From contig QHSA01000142.1 in assembly GCA_003220315.1 (NCBI GenBank), positions 1-57,951 of the forward strand: DNA of 57,951 nucleotides, given 5' to 3'. Below the pieces are notes generated by a model that saw only the letters and a list, made by a program, of their open reading frames with translations, searched no databases and was not told the origin of the DNA. The DNA comes from Candidatus Rokuibacteriota bacterium. GTDB taxonomy: Bacteria; Methylomirabilota; Methylomirabilia; Rokubacteriales; CSP1-6. Positions 1 to 8,200 of the stretch are shown here, piece after piece. The position numbers and the translations under genes were made by a program. Position 1 is the stretch's first letter; each line of letters begins with the position of its first letter.

Positions 1-945
1 CGACTCGCCCTCCACATAGGCGAAGGAGATGTTCAGGTTGTGCGGCAACCGCCGCTCGGGATCGCCGTTGAGGTACGCCTCGTCGACGCTTCCGAGAATC
101 GAATCCTGTAGATGGTCGCGGAGCTTCCCCAGCCGCGCGCTCTCCGCCGGCATGACCTCCTCGCAGATCTCCGCCGCCCGCCCGAAGCCCACGATGAGCG
201 GCACCGGCAGGGTCCCCGAGCGCATGCCGCGCTCGTGCCCGCCACCGTCGATCATGGGCGCGAGCCGCACGCGCGGCCCCTTGCGCCGCACGTAGAGCGC
301 GCCCACACCCTTGGGGCCGTAGATCAGATGCGCCGTGCACGAGAGGAGGTCGATGCCCATTGTCTCCGCGTTCACAGGGATCTTGCCGACCGCCTGGGTG
401 GCGTCCGTGTGGAAGATGATCCCCTTCTCTTTCGCGAGCTTCCCGATCGCGGCGATGTCCTGGATCGTGCCGATCTCGTTGTTCGCGAACATGACCGAGA
501 TGAGGATCGTCTTGTCCGTGATCGCCTTCTTCACGTCGTCCACGTCCACGAGGCCGTTCGGCTGCACCGGGACGGACGTCACCTCGCACCCCTGCCGCTC
601 GAGCCGCTTGCAGGTGTCGAGCCCCGCGCGCTGCTCGATCGCCGTCGTGACGATGTGGTGACCCTTCTCGCGGTACATCTCGGCGACGCCTTTCAGCGCC
701 AGGTTGATCGCCTCGGTGCCACCCGAGGTGAACACGACCTCCTTGGGGTCGCGCGCGCCGATGAGGCGCGCGATCTTCGCCCGCGCGGCGTCGACGGCGC
801 CCTCGGCCTCCCACCCGAAGGGATGGTTCCGGCTCGCGGGATGACCGAACCTCTCGGTGAAATAGGGCAGCATCGCCTCGACGACTCGGGGGTCGCACGG
901 TGTCGTCGACTGCGCATCCATGAAGATCGGGAACTTCACGGCCAT
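1..945 (-). CDS. iscS: IscS/NifS-type cysteine desulfurase homologue, 3'-truncated by window edge, lacking PLP lysine
   Basis: Class V PLP-dependent enzyme of the IscS type. The gene runs off the window, so only 315 codons are visible and the catalytic Cys loop lies outside. Family motifs are clear: TSGGTEAINLAL (residues 73-84), MFANNEIGTIQ, HTDATQAVGK, YGPKGVGALYV and GGGHERGMRSGT. Two near-invariant residues are changed. The Schiff-base Lys of the HKxYGPKG motif is Leu207 (AHLIYGPKG; codon CTG, complement of 325-327), and the PLP-stacking His of EHxAV is Gln105 (IEQRAG). The ATG at 945 sits 20 bp behind iscR, so the two form an iscRS operon. A normal IscS would supply sulfur for Fe-S clusters and possibly selenium to SelD; without the lysine, ordinary PLP chemistry is doubtful. 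Family assignment is firm, activity is not. Confidence 0.9.
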   Translation of the reverse strand, partial: MAVKFPIFMDAQSTTPCDPRVVEAMLPYFTERFGHPASRNHPFGWEAEGAVDAARAKIARLIGARDPKEVVFTSGGTEAINLALKGVAEMYREKGHHIVTTAIEQRAGLDTCKRLERQGCEVTSVPVQPNGLVDVDDVKKAITDKTILISVMFANNEIGTIQDIAAIGKLAKEKGIIFHTDATQAVGKIPVNAETMGIDLLSCTAHLIYGPKGVGALYVRRKGPRVRLAPMIDGGGHERGMRSGTLPVPLIVGFGRAAEICEEVMPAESARLGKLRDHLQDSILGSVDEAYLNGDPERRLPHNLNISFAYVEGES

Positions 946-965
946 CGCCTCGGTCTCCTCTCCCC

Positions 966-1397
966 TCAGGCCCGGATCGACAAGAGCTTCGGGACGTCGT
1001 CGTTCGTCAGCTCCGCCAGGCTCATCGTGTCCAGCATCTGGGTGATCGCCGCCTGGAGCTTCTGGACCGGCCGGCGCAGATTGCATCGCGGCTCTTGTGG
1101 ACAACCGCCATGGTCCAGACAGCTCACAATGTTGATGGGCCCCTCCAGTGCCCGGATCACCTCGCCCACCGTGATCTCGCTCGGGTGGCGCGAGAGCACG
1201 TAGCCGCCCTTCGGGCCGTTATGGCTCGCGATCAGCCGCCGCTTCGCGAGACGCTGGAGGATCTTGGCGAGGAGCTCCGGCGGAATGCCAAACTCCTCGG
1301 CGATCCGTTTCGCGCTCACTGCACCGACGTCTTCCTGAACGGCGATATAATGAATCGCCATCAAGCCGTAGTCGGCGCGCTTGGTGAAACGGAGCAT
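966..1397 (-). CDS. iscR: Rrf2-family Fe-S cluster regulator IscR
   Basis: 143-aa winged-helix transcription factor of the Rrf2 family. The N-terminus MLRFTKRADYGLMAIHY and the helix-turn-helix around AKRIAEEFGIPPELLAKILQRL are typical. The cluster-binding region reads C-LDHGG-C-PQEPR-C, i.e. the C-x5-C-x5-C spacing that ligates the [2Fe-2S] cluster in E. coli IscR, so this is the cluster-sensing type rather than a Cys-less relative. It is the first gene before iscS (20-bp gap). A palindrome resembling a type 1 IscR site overlaps its likely transcription start, so autorepression is expected. Length matches the family. Confidence 0.93.
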   Translation of the reverse strand: MLRFTKRADYGLMAIHYIAVQEDVGAVSAKRIAEEFGIPPELLAKILQRLAKRRLIASHNGPKGGYVLSRHPSEITVGEVIRALEGPINIVSCLDHGGCPQEPRCNLRRPVQKLQAAITQMLDTMSLAELTNDDVPKLLSIRA

Positions 1398-1435
1398 CTG
1401 CTTGACCCTCGCTTAACGGCGACTTTATCGGTCGG

Positions 1436-1450
1436 CGACTCTTTCAGTCG
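1436..1450. promoter_or_regulatory. Candidate IscR type 1 operator
   Basis: The sequence CGACT-CTTTC-AGTCG is a perfect 5-5-5 inverted repeat. It follows the known type 1 IscR half-site pattern (YGACT-5-AGTCR). It lies immediately downstream of the predicted -10 box of iscR, over the likely transcription start, where binding would block initiation. Confidence 0.55.
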
Positions 1451-1451
1451 T

Positions 1452-1479
1452 ACTTTACATCAGCCAGGGGGTCTGTCAA
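1452..1479 (-). promoter_or_regulatory. Candidate sigma-70 promoter of iscRS
   Basis: On the minus strand a perfect -35 TTGACA (complement of 1474-1479) is followed after 16 bp by TAAAGT (complement of 1452-1457) as -10. Transcription would start near 1445, inside the IscR-like palindrome, leaving a leader of about 48 nt before the iscR ATG. Confidence 0.5.
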
Positions 1480-1484
1480 GCGAA

Positions 1485-2514
1485 ATGGCCGAGATGACGG
1501 ACACATCCGAGTTCGACTCCCACCTTTTCCGGACCGCCCTCGTCCAGCTCGACCGGGTAGCCGCCCGACTCAATCTGGACCCCAACATCCACGAGAGGCT
1601 CCGTCACCCCCGACGAGCGCTCGTGGTCTCAGTCCCGGTCCGCATGGACAGCAAGGATATCAAGGTGTTCCGTGGGTATCGCGTCCAGCACAGCACGGTG
1701 CTGGGGCCGCACCGATGAGCAGACGATGGCGTGGATGATGGACACCTACTCGATGACCCAGGGCAAGACCGTCCCGGGCATCGTCACTGGCAAGCCGCTC
1801 ATCGTCGGCGGCTCCGCCGGGCGGCGGGAAGCCACGGGCCGCGGCATCGTCTACGCCCTCTACCAGGCGGCGCGCCACCTTCAACCGCTCCGCGGGCAGC
1901 GCGTCATCGTCCAGGGGTTCGGCAACGTCGGCAGCGTCGCGGCTCGCCTGCTCTGGCGCGAGGGCTGCGTGATCGTCGGGGTGAGCGACGTCAAGGGGGG
2001 AATCCTCAACCCGCACGGGATCGACATCCGCCAGCTCGAGGCTCACGTCGCCGAGACCGGTAGCGTCGTGGGATTCCCCGGCACCGAACCCGTCTCGAAC
2101 GCTGAACTCCTCGAGCAGCCGTGCGACATTCTGCTGCCGGCCGCGACCGGCTCCCAGATCCACGCGGACAACGCCGACCGCATCAAGGCAACAATCGTCG
2201 TGGAGGGGGCGAACGGGCCGACGACGCCGGAGGCCGACGTGATCCTGCGTGACCGCGGGGTGACCGTGATCCCCGACATCCTCGCCAACGCCGGCGGCGT
2301 CATCGTCTCGTACTTCGAGTGGGTCCAGGGGCTGCAGTACTACTTCTGGCGCGAGAGCGAGATCACGACACGGCTGCAAGAGATCATGACGCGCGCCTTC
2401 AACCGCGTGTGGGCGCTCGGTGCCAAGGAAGGCACGGACTTGAGGACGGCCGCCCTCATGGAGGGCGTCCGCCGCGTCGCCGAAGGCTACCGAGTCCGGG
2501 GGCTCTATCCCTAG
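1485..2514 (+). pseudogene. Glu/Leu dehydrogenase family protein with internal deletion and frameshift
   Basis: NAD(P)-dependent glutamate dehydrogenase family. Frame 1 opens at ATG 1485 and ends FRGYRVQHSTVLGP-HR at a TGA (1716-1718). Frame 2 picks up directly at TDEQTMAWMMDTYSM and runs through IVTGKP, the Rossmann motif QGFGNVGSVAARL, ANGPTTPEAD, DILANAGGVIVSYFEWVQ to a normal C-terminus at 2514. In intact relatives about 80 residues lie between these points, including the KGGIRYHP segment and the catalytic lysines; all are missing here. The TGA is therefore the result of an out-of-frame join, not a recoding site. The substrate-binding half is destroyed and the gene cannot encode an active enzyme as sequenced. 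It diverges from iscR. A local assembly error is an equally possible cause. Confidence 0.85.
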
Positions 2515-2540
2515 CTCAATCGCCTCCCCCAGGAGGGATT

Positions 2541-2559
2541 GCGCGGGCAAGGCCCGCGC
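2541..2559. terminator. Candidate hairpin terminator between convergent genes
   Basis: A perfect 8-bp GC stem (GCGCGGGC / GCCCGCGC) with loop AAG lies between the convergent gdhA-like and GalT-like genes. It has no T-tract, so intrinsic termination is uncertain. Confidence 0.35.
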
Positions 2560-2584
2560 TCGACCGCTGGCTCCTCCGTCGCCG

Positions 2585-3580
2585 TTAGCCGGCGGCACGC
2601 GGCCAGGCGTCGCGGAGGCGCGCGGCCGAGACCTCCGGCGACGCCTCGTTGACGAAGATCCCGCCGACCCGGTTCGCCTGCTCCGGCTGGACGACGATCT
2701 CGAGGTGCCAGTGGTAGTCGTCGCGGATCGTCGCCCAGTCCCCCTGTAATATGCGTGACCGGAGGTTCGGCGCCGTATGGAGCACCATCTCGAAGCCCGG
2801 ATCGCCGAGGCCCGTGGCGAGCGTGCGAAAGTAGTCCGAGAGCAGGCGCGCGAGACCGTGCGCGGTCTCTGCAGTCAGTCCCTCCTCGAACGAGCAGCCG
2901 TGCTGCCGTGGCAGGATCCAGGCCTCGAGCGGGCCGCGCGCCGCGTACGGCACGAGCGCCGCGAACGCCGGCGTGAGGGACACGACGCGCTCTTCGGCGG
3001 CGATCTCCTGGCGGAGCATGTCGCAGTAGAGACAGCGCCGCTTGTACTGATAGTACTCACGCGCCTCCCGAAGCTCGCGCCGCATTTCATCGAACACGAT
3101 CGGGATCGCGCTCACGCGCGAGTACGGATGGTGCGGTGGCACGCCCGGCTTCTTATGGCGCCGCGAGACGAGGATGTCGCGGATCTGACCGTCGCGCTTG
3201 AGGTCCACGAGCCGATCGCGGTACATCCACAGCACCGTCTCGAGTGCCTCGGGCGCCATCGTCGCGAGCGTGTCGTCGTGGCGTGGCGATTCGACGATGA
3301 GCTCGGAGGCGCCGCGCGGCGTGAGCCTGTCGAACATCCCCACGCCCTCGCGTACCAGCTCCCACTCGATCCGGAAATACGCATCCGCCTCCGGCACGAC
3401 ACGAACGGACCAGCCCGGGCCGTTCGGCGGAGAGCCGTCCTTGCGGTACGCCGCGATCTCTGGCCCCGTGAAGTGCTCCGCGCCGGGACAGTAGGGGCAG
3501 TCGCCCGCAGACGGCCACTTGCCCTTGGGGCGGATCAGCACCCAGTGGCCTCGCGTCGGGTCCTTCCTCAGCTCGTCCAC
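2585..3580 (-). CDS. GalT-like HIT-superfamily nucleotidyltransferase/hydrolase
   Basis: 331-aa protein with the layout of galactose-1-phosphate uridylyltransferases: N-terminal DPTRGHWVLI, zinc-type cysteine pairs CPYC (about residues 28-31) and CLYC (about 195), and a second histidine motif YHWHLEIV near the C-terminus. In GalT the nucleophile is the second His of HPH; here the matching stretch reads HHPYSRVSA, with Tyr in that place. The fold is clear, but nucleotidyl transfer through a covalent uridylyl-His is not guaranteed. No other Leloir pathway gene is nearby. It is divergent from the selenocysteine glutaredoxin gene with about 90 bp between the starts. It may act on a nucleotide-sugar or nucleoside phosphate. 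Confidence 0.72.
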   Translation of the reverse strand: MDELRKDPTRGHWVLIRPKGKWPSAGDCPYCPGAEHFTGPEIAAYRKDGSPPNGPGWSVRVVPEADAYFRIEWELVREGVGMFDRLTPRGASELIVESPRHDDTLATMAPEALETVLWMYRDRLVDLKRDGQIRDILVSRRHKKPGVPPHHPYSRVSAIPIVFDEMRRELREAREYYQYKRRCLYCDMLRQEIAAEERVVSLTPAFAALVPYAARGPLEAWILPRQHGCSFEEGLTAETAHGLARLLSDYFRTLATGLGDPGFEMVLHTAPNLRSRILQGDWATIRDDYHWHLEIVVQPEQANRVGGIFVNEASPEVSAARLRDAWPRAAG

Positions 3581-3673
3581 GCGAGCCTCCGAAACGAAGG
3601 CGCGGTCGGGCGCATCTCAACTATGATACCTATGGCCGCGGGACGGCCGGCATAGATTAACGCGGAGGCCGGG

Positions 3674-3916
3674 ATGAGCGCTCACGCTGTCACCGTGTAT
3701 TCGAGCCCGACCTGAGGGCCCTGCCACGCGGCGAAAGAGTTTCTTTCGTCTCAGGGGGTGCCGTTCGAGGATGTCAACGTCATGGCGAACGCCGACGCCC
3801 GCGAGGAGCTGGTCCGACTCACCGGGCGGATGGCCGTTCCCGTGATCGTCGTCGATGGTCAGATCGTCGTCGGCTTCGACCGGGCCAGGCTGCAGACGCT
3901 CCTGGCTACTCCTTGA
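3674..3916 (+). CDS. Selenocysteine-containing glutaredoxin-like protein (UGPC active site; UGA 3713-3715 read as Sec)
   Basis: 80-codon gene read through one in-frame UGA at codon 14. Translation begins MSAHAVTVYSSPT-U-GPCHA and continues AKEFLSSQGVPFEDVNV ... GRMAVPVIVVDGQIVVGF to a second TGA at 3914-3916. This is a complete NrdH/glutaredoxin fold: beta strand VTVY, active site U-G-P-C in place of C-x-x-C, the cis-Pro segment AVPVI, and the C-terminal GFDRARLQ. Sec replaces the nucleophilic first Cys. A good Shine-Dalgarno (GGAGG, 3664-3668) precedes ATG 3674. A SECIS-like hairpin follows the UGA. SelD is encoded in the same window. The 3' end overlaps the convergent TPR gene by 11 bp. Likely role: thiol/selenol disulfide exchange in the cytoplasm; partner unknown. 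Confidence 0.88.
3719..3756 (+). other. Candidate bacterial SECIS element of the glutaredoxin gene
   Basis: The upper stem CGAAAGA / TCTTTCG (3732-3738 with 3742-3748) closes a GTT loop. The loop G (3739) is 24 nt after the UGA. The lower stem CCCTG / CAGGG (3719-3723 with 3752-3756) is separated by an internal loop. Distance and loop G fit the bacterial SECIS read by SelB. Confidence 0.7.
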
Positions 3917-5252
3917 TCTGACCCTTCAGTTTCCGGAGGTGCTGTCGGGCGACGTCCACCCAGTCCTTCTCGGACTGGAGCGGTGAGGCCAGCTGGATGT
4001 AACGCTCCCAGTGGGCCATCGCCTCCTTGGGGTCGATTTTCTCGTAGACGAGGGCCATGTTGTACAGAGCGCCCGTGTGCGCGCTGTCCACCTCGATCAC
4101 GCGCTTGTACTCGTCCACCGCTTCCTTATACAGACCCTTTTCCTCGTACACCTCGCCGAGCCCCATCCGTGCCTCGACGAGCTGTGGGTCGAGCTCGATC
4201 GCCTTCTTGTAGGCGTTGACGGACTCGTAGTAGAGCCCCTTCTCCGCGTAGTAGATCTTGCCGAGGCTCAGATAGACCTTGGGGTTGACCGGGTTGAAGA
4301 CGAGCGCCTTCTGGTACGCCACGATCGCCGCGTCGATCTCGCCTTTCGCGGCGCGTGCGTCCCCCAGGCCGACGTGGGCGTCGGCGTAGAAGGGCCGGAG
4401 CTCGATCGCCTTGTTGTACGCCTCGACGGCCTGGTCGAAGAGGCGCCGCGGCGCCGCGAGGAACAGGTCCCCGAGCGCTTTGAACGGCTCGGGATAGGCC
4501 GCGTCGAGCTGGGTCGAGGCACGGAACTGCGCGGCCGCCTTCCAGCGGTTGCCGAGCATCTGGTGCACCGCCCCGAGAGTGTAGTGCGCGACGACGAAGT
4601 TGGGGTCGGCCTCGATCGCCCGCGCGAGCAGATCCACCGCGGTCTCGTTGCCCTCCTGGGTCCCGCGCTGGAGCGCGATCGCGCCCCGGGCGAAGAGCTC
4701 GAACGCGCGCAGCGACCGGGTCGGCATCGCGGCGCGCTCGATCCGCGCGGTCTCGGCGGGCGTGAGCGAGACCTTGAGGGTCCGCGCGTAGGCGACCGGA
4801 ACGCCGGCGATCTTCGCGAGCTGCTCGCCCTCCGGCGCCGCGAACGGCTCGAGCTGCACCGTGTCGGCCCCCGTCGCCTTGACGTCGAGCAGCCGCGGCT
4901 GAATCACGAGCTCCGTGGACCGTCGGGTCACCGTGCCGAACAGCGCCGTGTCAGCGCGCACGGCGCGCGCCGCCTGACCGAGCGCTGCGTCGCCCCACAC
5001 CTCCGGCTGGCCGTACGCGCGCAGGCGCGACCGCTCGATCTCGACGAACGCCGGGTGCTGCGCCAGCCCCAGCGACAGAACCTGGGCGATCGCCTCGCCG
5101 ATCCACTGCTCCTCGCGGTCGAGCGTGCTCGCGTCGAAGGGCACGATCAGCATGACGCGTGGCTTGACGCTCGTCGCCGCCACCACGGGCAGCGCAATCA
5201 GACTCCCGAGCACCAGGACCCCGAGCCTCCACCGCCACTCGAGTCCACGCAT
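3906..5252 (-). CDS. Tetratricopeptide-repeat protein with signal/anchor segment
   Basis: 448-aa protein, last gene of the MoxR-vWA operon. It starts MRGLEWRWRL followed by a hydrophobic stretch to VVAATS, a signal peptide or anchor, so it is exported or membrane-bound. Residues about 25-160 resemble a periplasmic FlgO/TolB-N-like domain (LIVPFDAS, GEAIAQVLSLGL). The C-terminal half holds at least five TPR units, visible as repeated Y-x-KAIEL-P and LG-Y--KG signatures (for example AYNKAIELRP, AYKKAIELDP, EYKRVIEVD). The start codon overlaps the upstream vWA gene stop (TGATG). The 3' end overlaps the convergent Sec-glutaredoxin by 11 bp. Probable scaffold for the vWA complex. Confidence 0.82.
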   Translation of the reverse strand: MRGLEWRWRLGVLVLGSLIALPVVAATSVKPRVMLIVPFDASTLDREEQWIGEAIAQVLSLGLAQHPAFVEIERSRLRAYGQPEVWGDAALGQAARAVRADTALFGTVTRRSTELVIQPRLLDVKATGADTVQLEPFAAPEGEQLAKIAGVPVAYARTLKVSLTPAETARIERAAMPTRSLRAFELFARGAIALQRGTQEGNETAVDLLARAIEADPNFVVAHYTLGAVHQMLGNRWKAAAQFRASTQLDAAYPEPFKALGDLFLAAPRRLFDQAVEAYNKAIELRPFYADAHVGLGDARAAKGEIDAAIVAYQKALVFNPVNPKVYLSLGKIYYAEKGLYYESVNAYKKAIELDPQLVEARMGLGEVYEEKGLYKEAVDEYKRVIEVDSAHTGALYNMALVYEKIDPKEAMAHWERYIQLASPLQSEKDWVDVARQHLRKLKGQIKE

Positions 5253-8200
5253 CACTGGACCTCCTTCCGCGTCCCTCCACGTCGAGCGAGACCCACCACC
5301 CATCCGAAGGCGCCAGGGCCGAGACGACGCAGCGCGATGTCCGGGATCAACAGGACCGCGACGAGCCCGACGAGCCACGGCCAGACCTCGACCGTGATAC
5401 GGGACCGCCGGCGTCCCGTGAGAAAGGCATCGCGTGGGGACGCGAGCGCCGACCCGCCCGTGAGCTCCGCCAGCTCGCGAAGGAGCGCCTCGTCCACCCC
5501 CAGGTCGCGCAGCTCCTGGGCGTAGGGCACCACCAACCCGGCGAGCTGCGAGCCGATGACCCGGTCGGCGCGCCGCTGCGCCATGCCCACCAGGTACACG
5601 CCCTCCTGCGTGACCGGGAAGCGCCCGCGGTAGCGGCCCGGCCCGACTTGCTCGAGGTCGATGACCGTGCGCTCCCGGTTGGGCGCGACGACTCCCACCT
5701 GGGAGTCCAGGAAGTTGATGAACTCGCCCTTCGTGTCGACCGCGTCGACGACGATCTCGCCGACGTCGTCGTGCCGCTCGACGAGCGCCACCGTGTCGCT
5801 GCGCGACCCGCTCCGGAGTGTCCACCGGACGAGCTGCGACCAGAACTTGTTGAAGTCGCGCCACCGGAGCCAGAGGACCGCCCACTTCGCCTTGGCGTCC
5901 GACGTGAAGGCCGCGGCGCGGCCGAGCCCGTAGCGCCACGTCGCGAGCACCGGGTCCTCCTGATGGCTCATCAAGACCAGCTCGGCCGTGGACTTGAGCG
6001 TGGTGGCGACGTAGCCGCCGAGCGGCGGCGCGTTCTTCCAGTCGATCTCCTGCATCGCCTCGTGGTTGGGCGACGTGAGCTGGGGCTTGAAGGGCTGCTC
6101 GATGAGCGAGGCCTTCGACGCAAGCTGCGTCTCGAGCGTGAAGATACGTGGGATCGTCTGCGAGTCCTCGGTGTAATAGAACCGCCCCCTCCCCCATTTG
6201 GCGATGTCCACCATGAGCTGGACGTCGGCGTCCTTGCCGATCGCCACCGTCGACACGGTGATCTTGTCCTTCGCCATCCGTCGCAGCAGGCCTTGGAAGT
6301 CACCGCGCGTCATCTGGCCGTCGGAGAGGAAGATGACGTGCTTGAGGAGCGCGGGGCGATCGAACAGGACCGCGTACGACTCCTTCAGCGCGGGGTACCC
6401 GTCCGTGCCCCCGCCCGCCTTGATCGTTGCGATCGCGTGATGGATCGCCTGCCGGTCTTTCGCCGACCTCACCGAAGCGTCCCAGATGAACTCGGTGTCC
6501 CAACTCATGACGCCAACTTCGTTGCGCTCATCGAGGAGGTCCACGACGAGGTGCGCGGCCTCTTTCGCCAGGTCGAGCTTGGTGACCTTCTCGTCGGTCG
6601 CCATCGCCATCGAGCCGGAGCGGTCGATCGACAGGACGACCGCTAGGCTCGGGATCTCGACCTTCTGCTTGACCTCCATCGTGACCGGCAGCGCTTCCTC
6701 GATCGGCGTGCGGTAGTAGCCGCCGAGCCCGAAGCTCTCCTCACCGCCGACCATCAGGAGGCCGCCCCCCCCGTCACGGACGTAGTCGCGGATGTATCCC
6801 ATCTGCGCGCGCGTGAGCTTGAGCGAGGAGACGTTCGAGAGGATGACGCCGTCGTACTTCTGCAGGCCCGCCAGGTCGACCGGGATCTGCGGCGGCTCGA
6901 CGACGGTGACCTCGATGTTCTGCGCCCGCAGCGCGCCGGCGAGGGACTGCGCGTGGCTCCGGTCGCGGTCGGCGAGCAGCACTTGCGGCCGGCCGCGGAC
7001 GACCACCGTCCCGACGGCGCGGTTGTTCTCCTCGATCGTGTCCCCCTCGACCTCGATCAACGCCTGGTAGACGTGAATGCCACTGGCATCGAGCGCCTGA
7101 CGGTAGCTGAACACGTTCTTGCCCGCGTTGAACCGGACCACCTGCGAGCCGAGAAATTCGCCGTTGCGGAAGAGCGAGAGCCGCCCCTGGGCGTCCTTGT
7201 GGCTCCACGCCACCACCTTCGCCTGGAACGGCTCACCGTACTTGACCTCCTGCGGGAGCACGAGCGCCTCGGCCACCACTTCTTGGGTGAAGGTCAGCGG
7301 CGCCGCGACGTAGTGGATGTCACTTCCGGCGTTCTTGGCCGCCTGGGCTCCAGCAAGCGCGTTGCCCGCGTTCTGCCGCCCGTCCGTCAGCATCACGATC
7401 CGGTTCGCCTGCCCCGGCGGCAGCATCGCGAGGGCGAGCTGGATCGCCTGGAAGATGTTGGTCCCGCGCCCGTCCACCTGCGCCTTTGGCCGGTCCACCG
7501 TGGACCGGCTCGTGAGCTCCTGGTCGACGACGGCGGCGTCACCGAACACGATGACGCTCTGACGGTCGGCGGGCCGCATCGACCTGACGGCCTCGGCGAC
7601 GAACCGGTACGCGCGCTCGCGGGCGGCGAGGCTCACGCTGTCCGACACGTCGAGGAGGAAGACGACGTTCATCCGGTCCACCCAGCGTGGCAGCGCCGGG
7701 CGCGCGAGCGTCAGGAAGAGGACGACGACGAGCGCGCCCCGGAGCGCCAGCGCCCAGCGGTCCCCGGCGCCCGCGGGCGCCCGGAGCCGCCCCGCGGTCT
7801 GCCGCCGCCAGTAGAGCAGCCCCTCGACGGCGAGCAGGAGCGCGGCGATGAGCACGAACAGCGGCCAGAGCTCGCGCTGGATCGGCACGGGCGCCGGCGC
7901 CACCGCGGGAGGGCCGGAGAACGCCGGCAGGGGGCGTGGCTGAAGATTCGATTCCTCGGCGTCCATCAAATTGACCGCGACCCGCGTCTCTCCCCTCGCG
8001 CTCGACAGGGTGTAGACGCCGACCTCGTCGGTGTCGGTGAAGCTCACCATCCCGCGGGTCACCAGGGCCTTGACGACGCGGCCGTGCGGGGTCGTCACGC
8101 TCACGCTCGTCACGCCGTGCGCGACCGGAAGGAGAATCGGCTGGCCCGCCGCGAGCTGGAGGCTCGACTGATCGAGCGCGGCCGGGTGCAGCCAGCGCAG

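Noticed and set aside
1716-1718. In-frame TGA in the glutamate dehydrogenase homologue as a possible Sec codon
   Set aside because: The sequence after the TGA in that frame is not family-like; similarity resumes in a different frame with a missing segment, and no Cys belongs at this position.
4011-5525. Large plus-strand ORF opposite the TPR gene
   Set aside because: Low-complexity Arg/Leu/Asp composition typical of the antisense frame of a GC-rich gene; the minus strand encodes a clear TPR protein.
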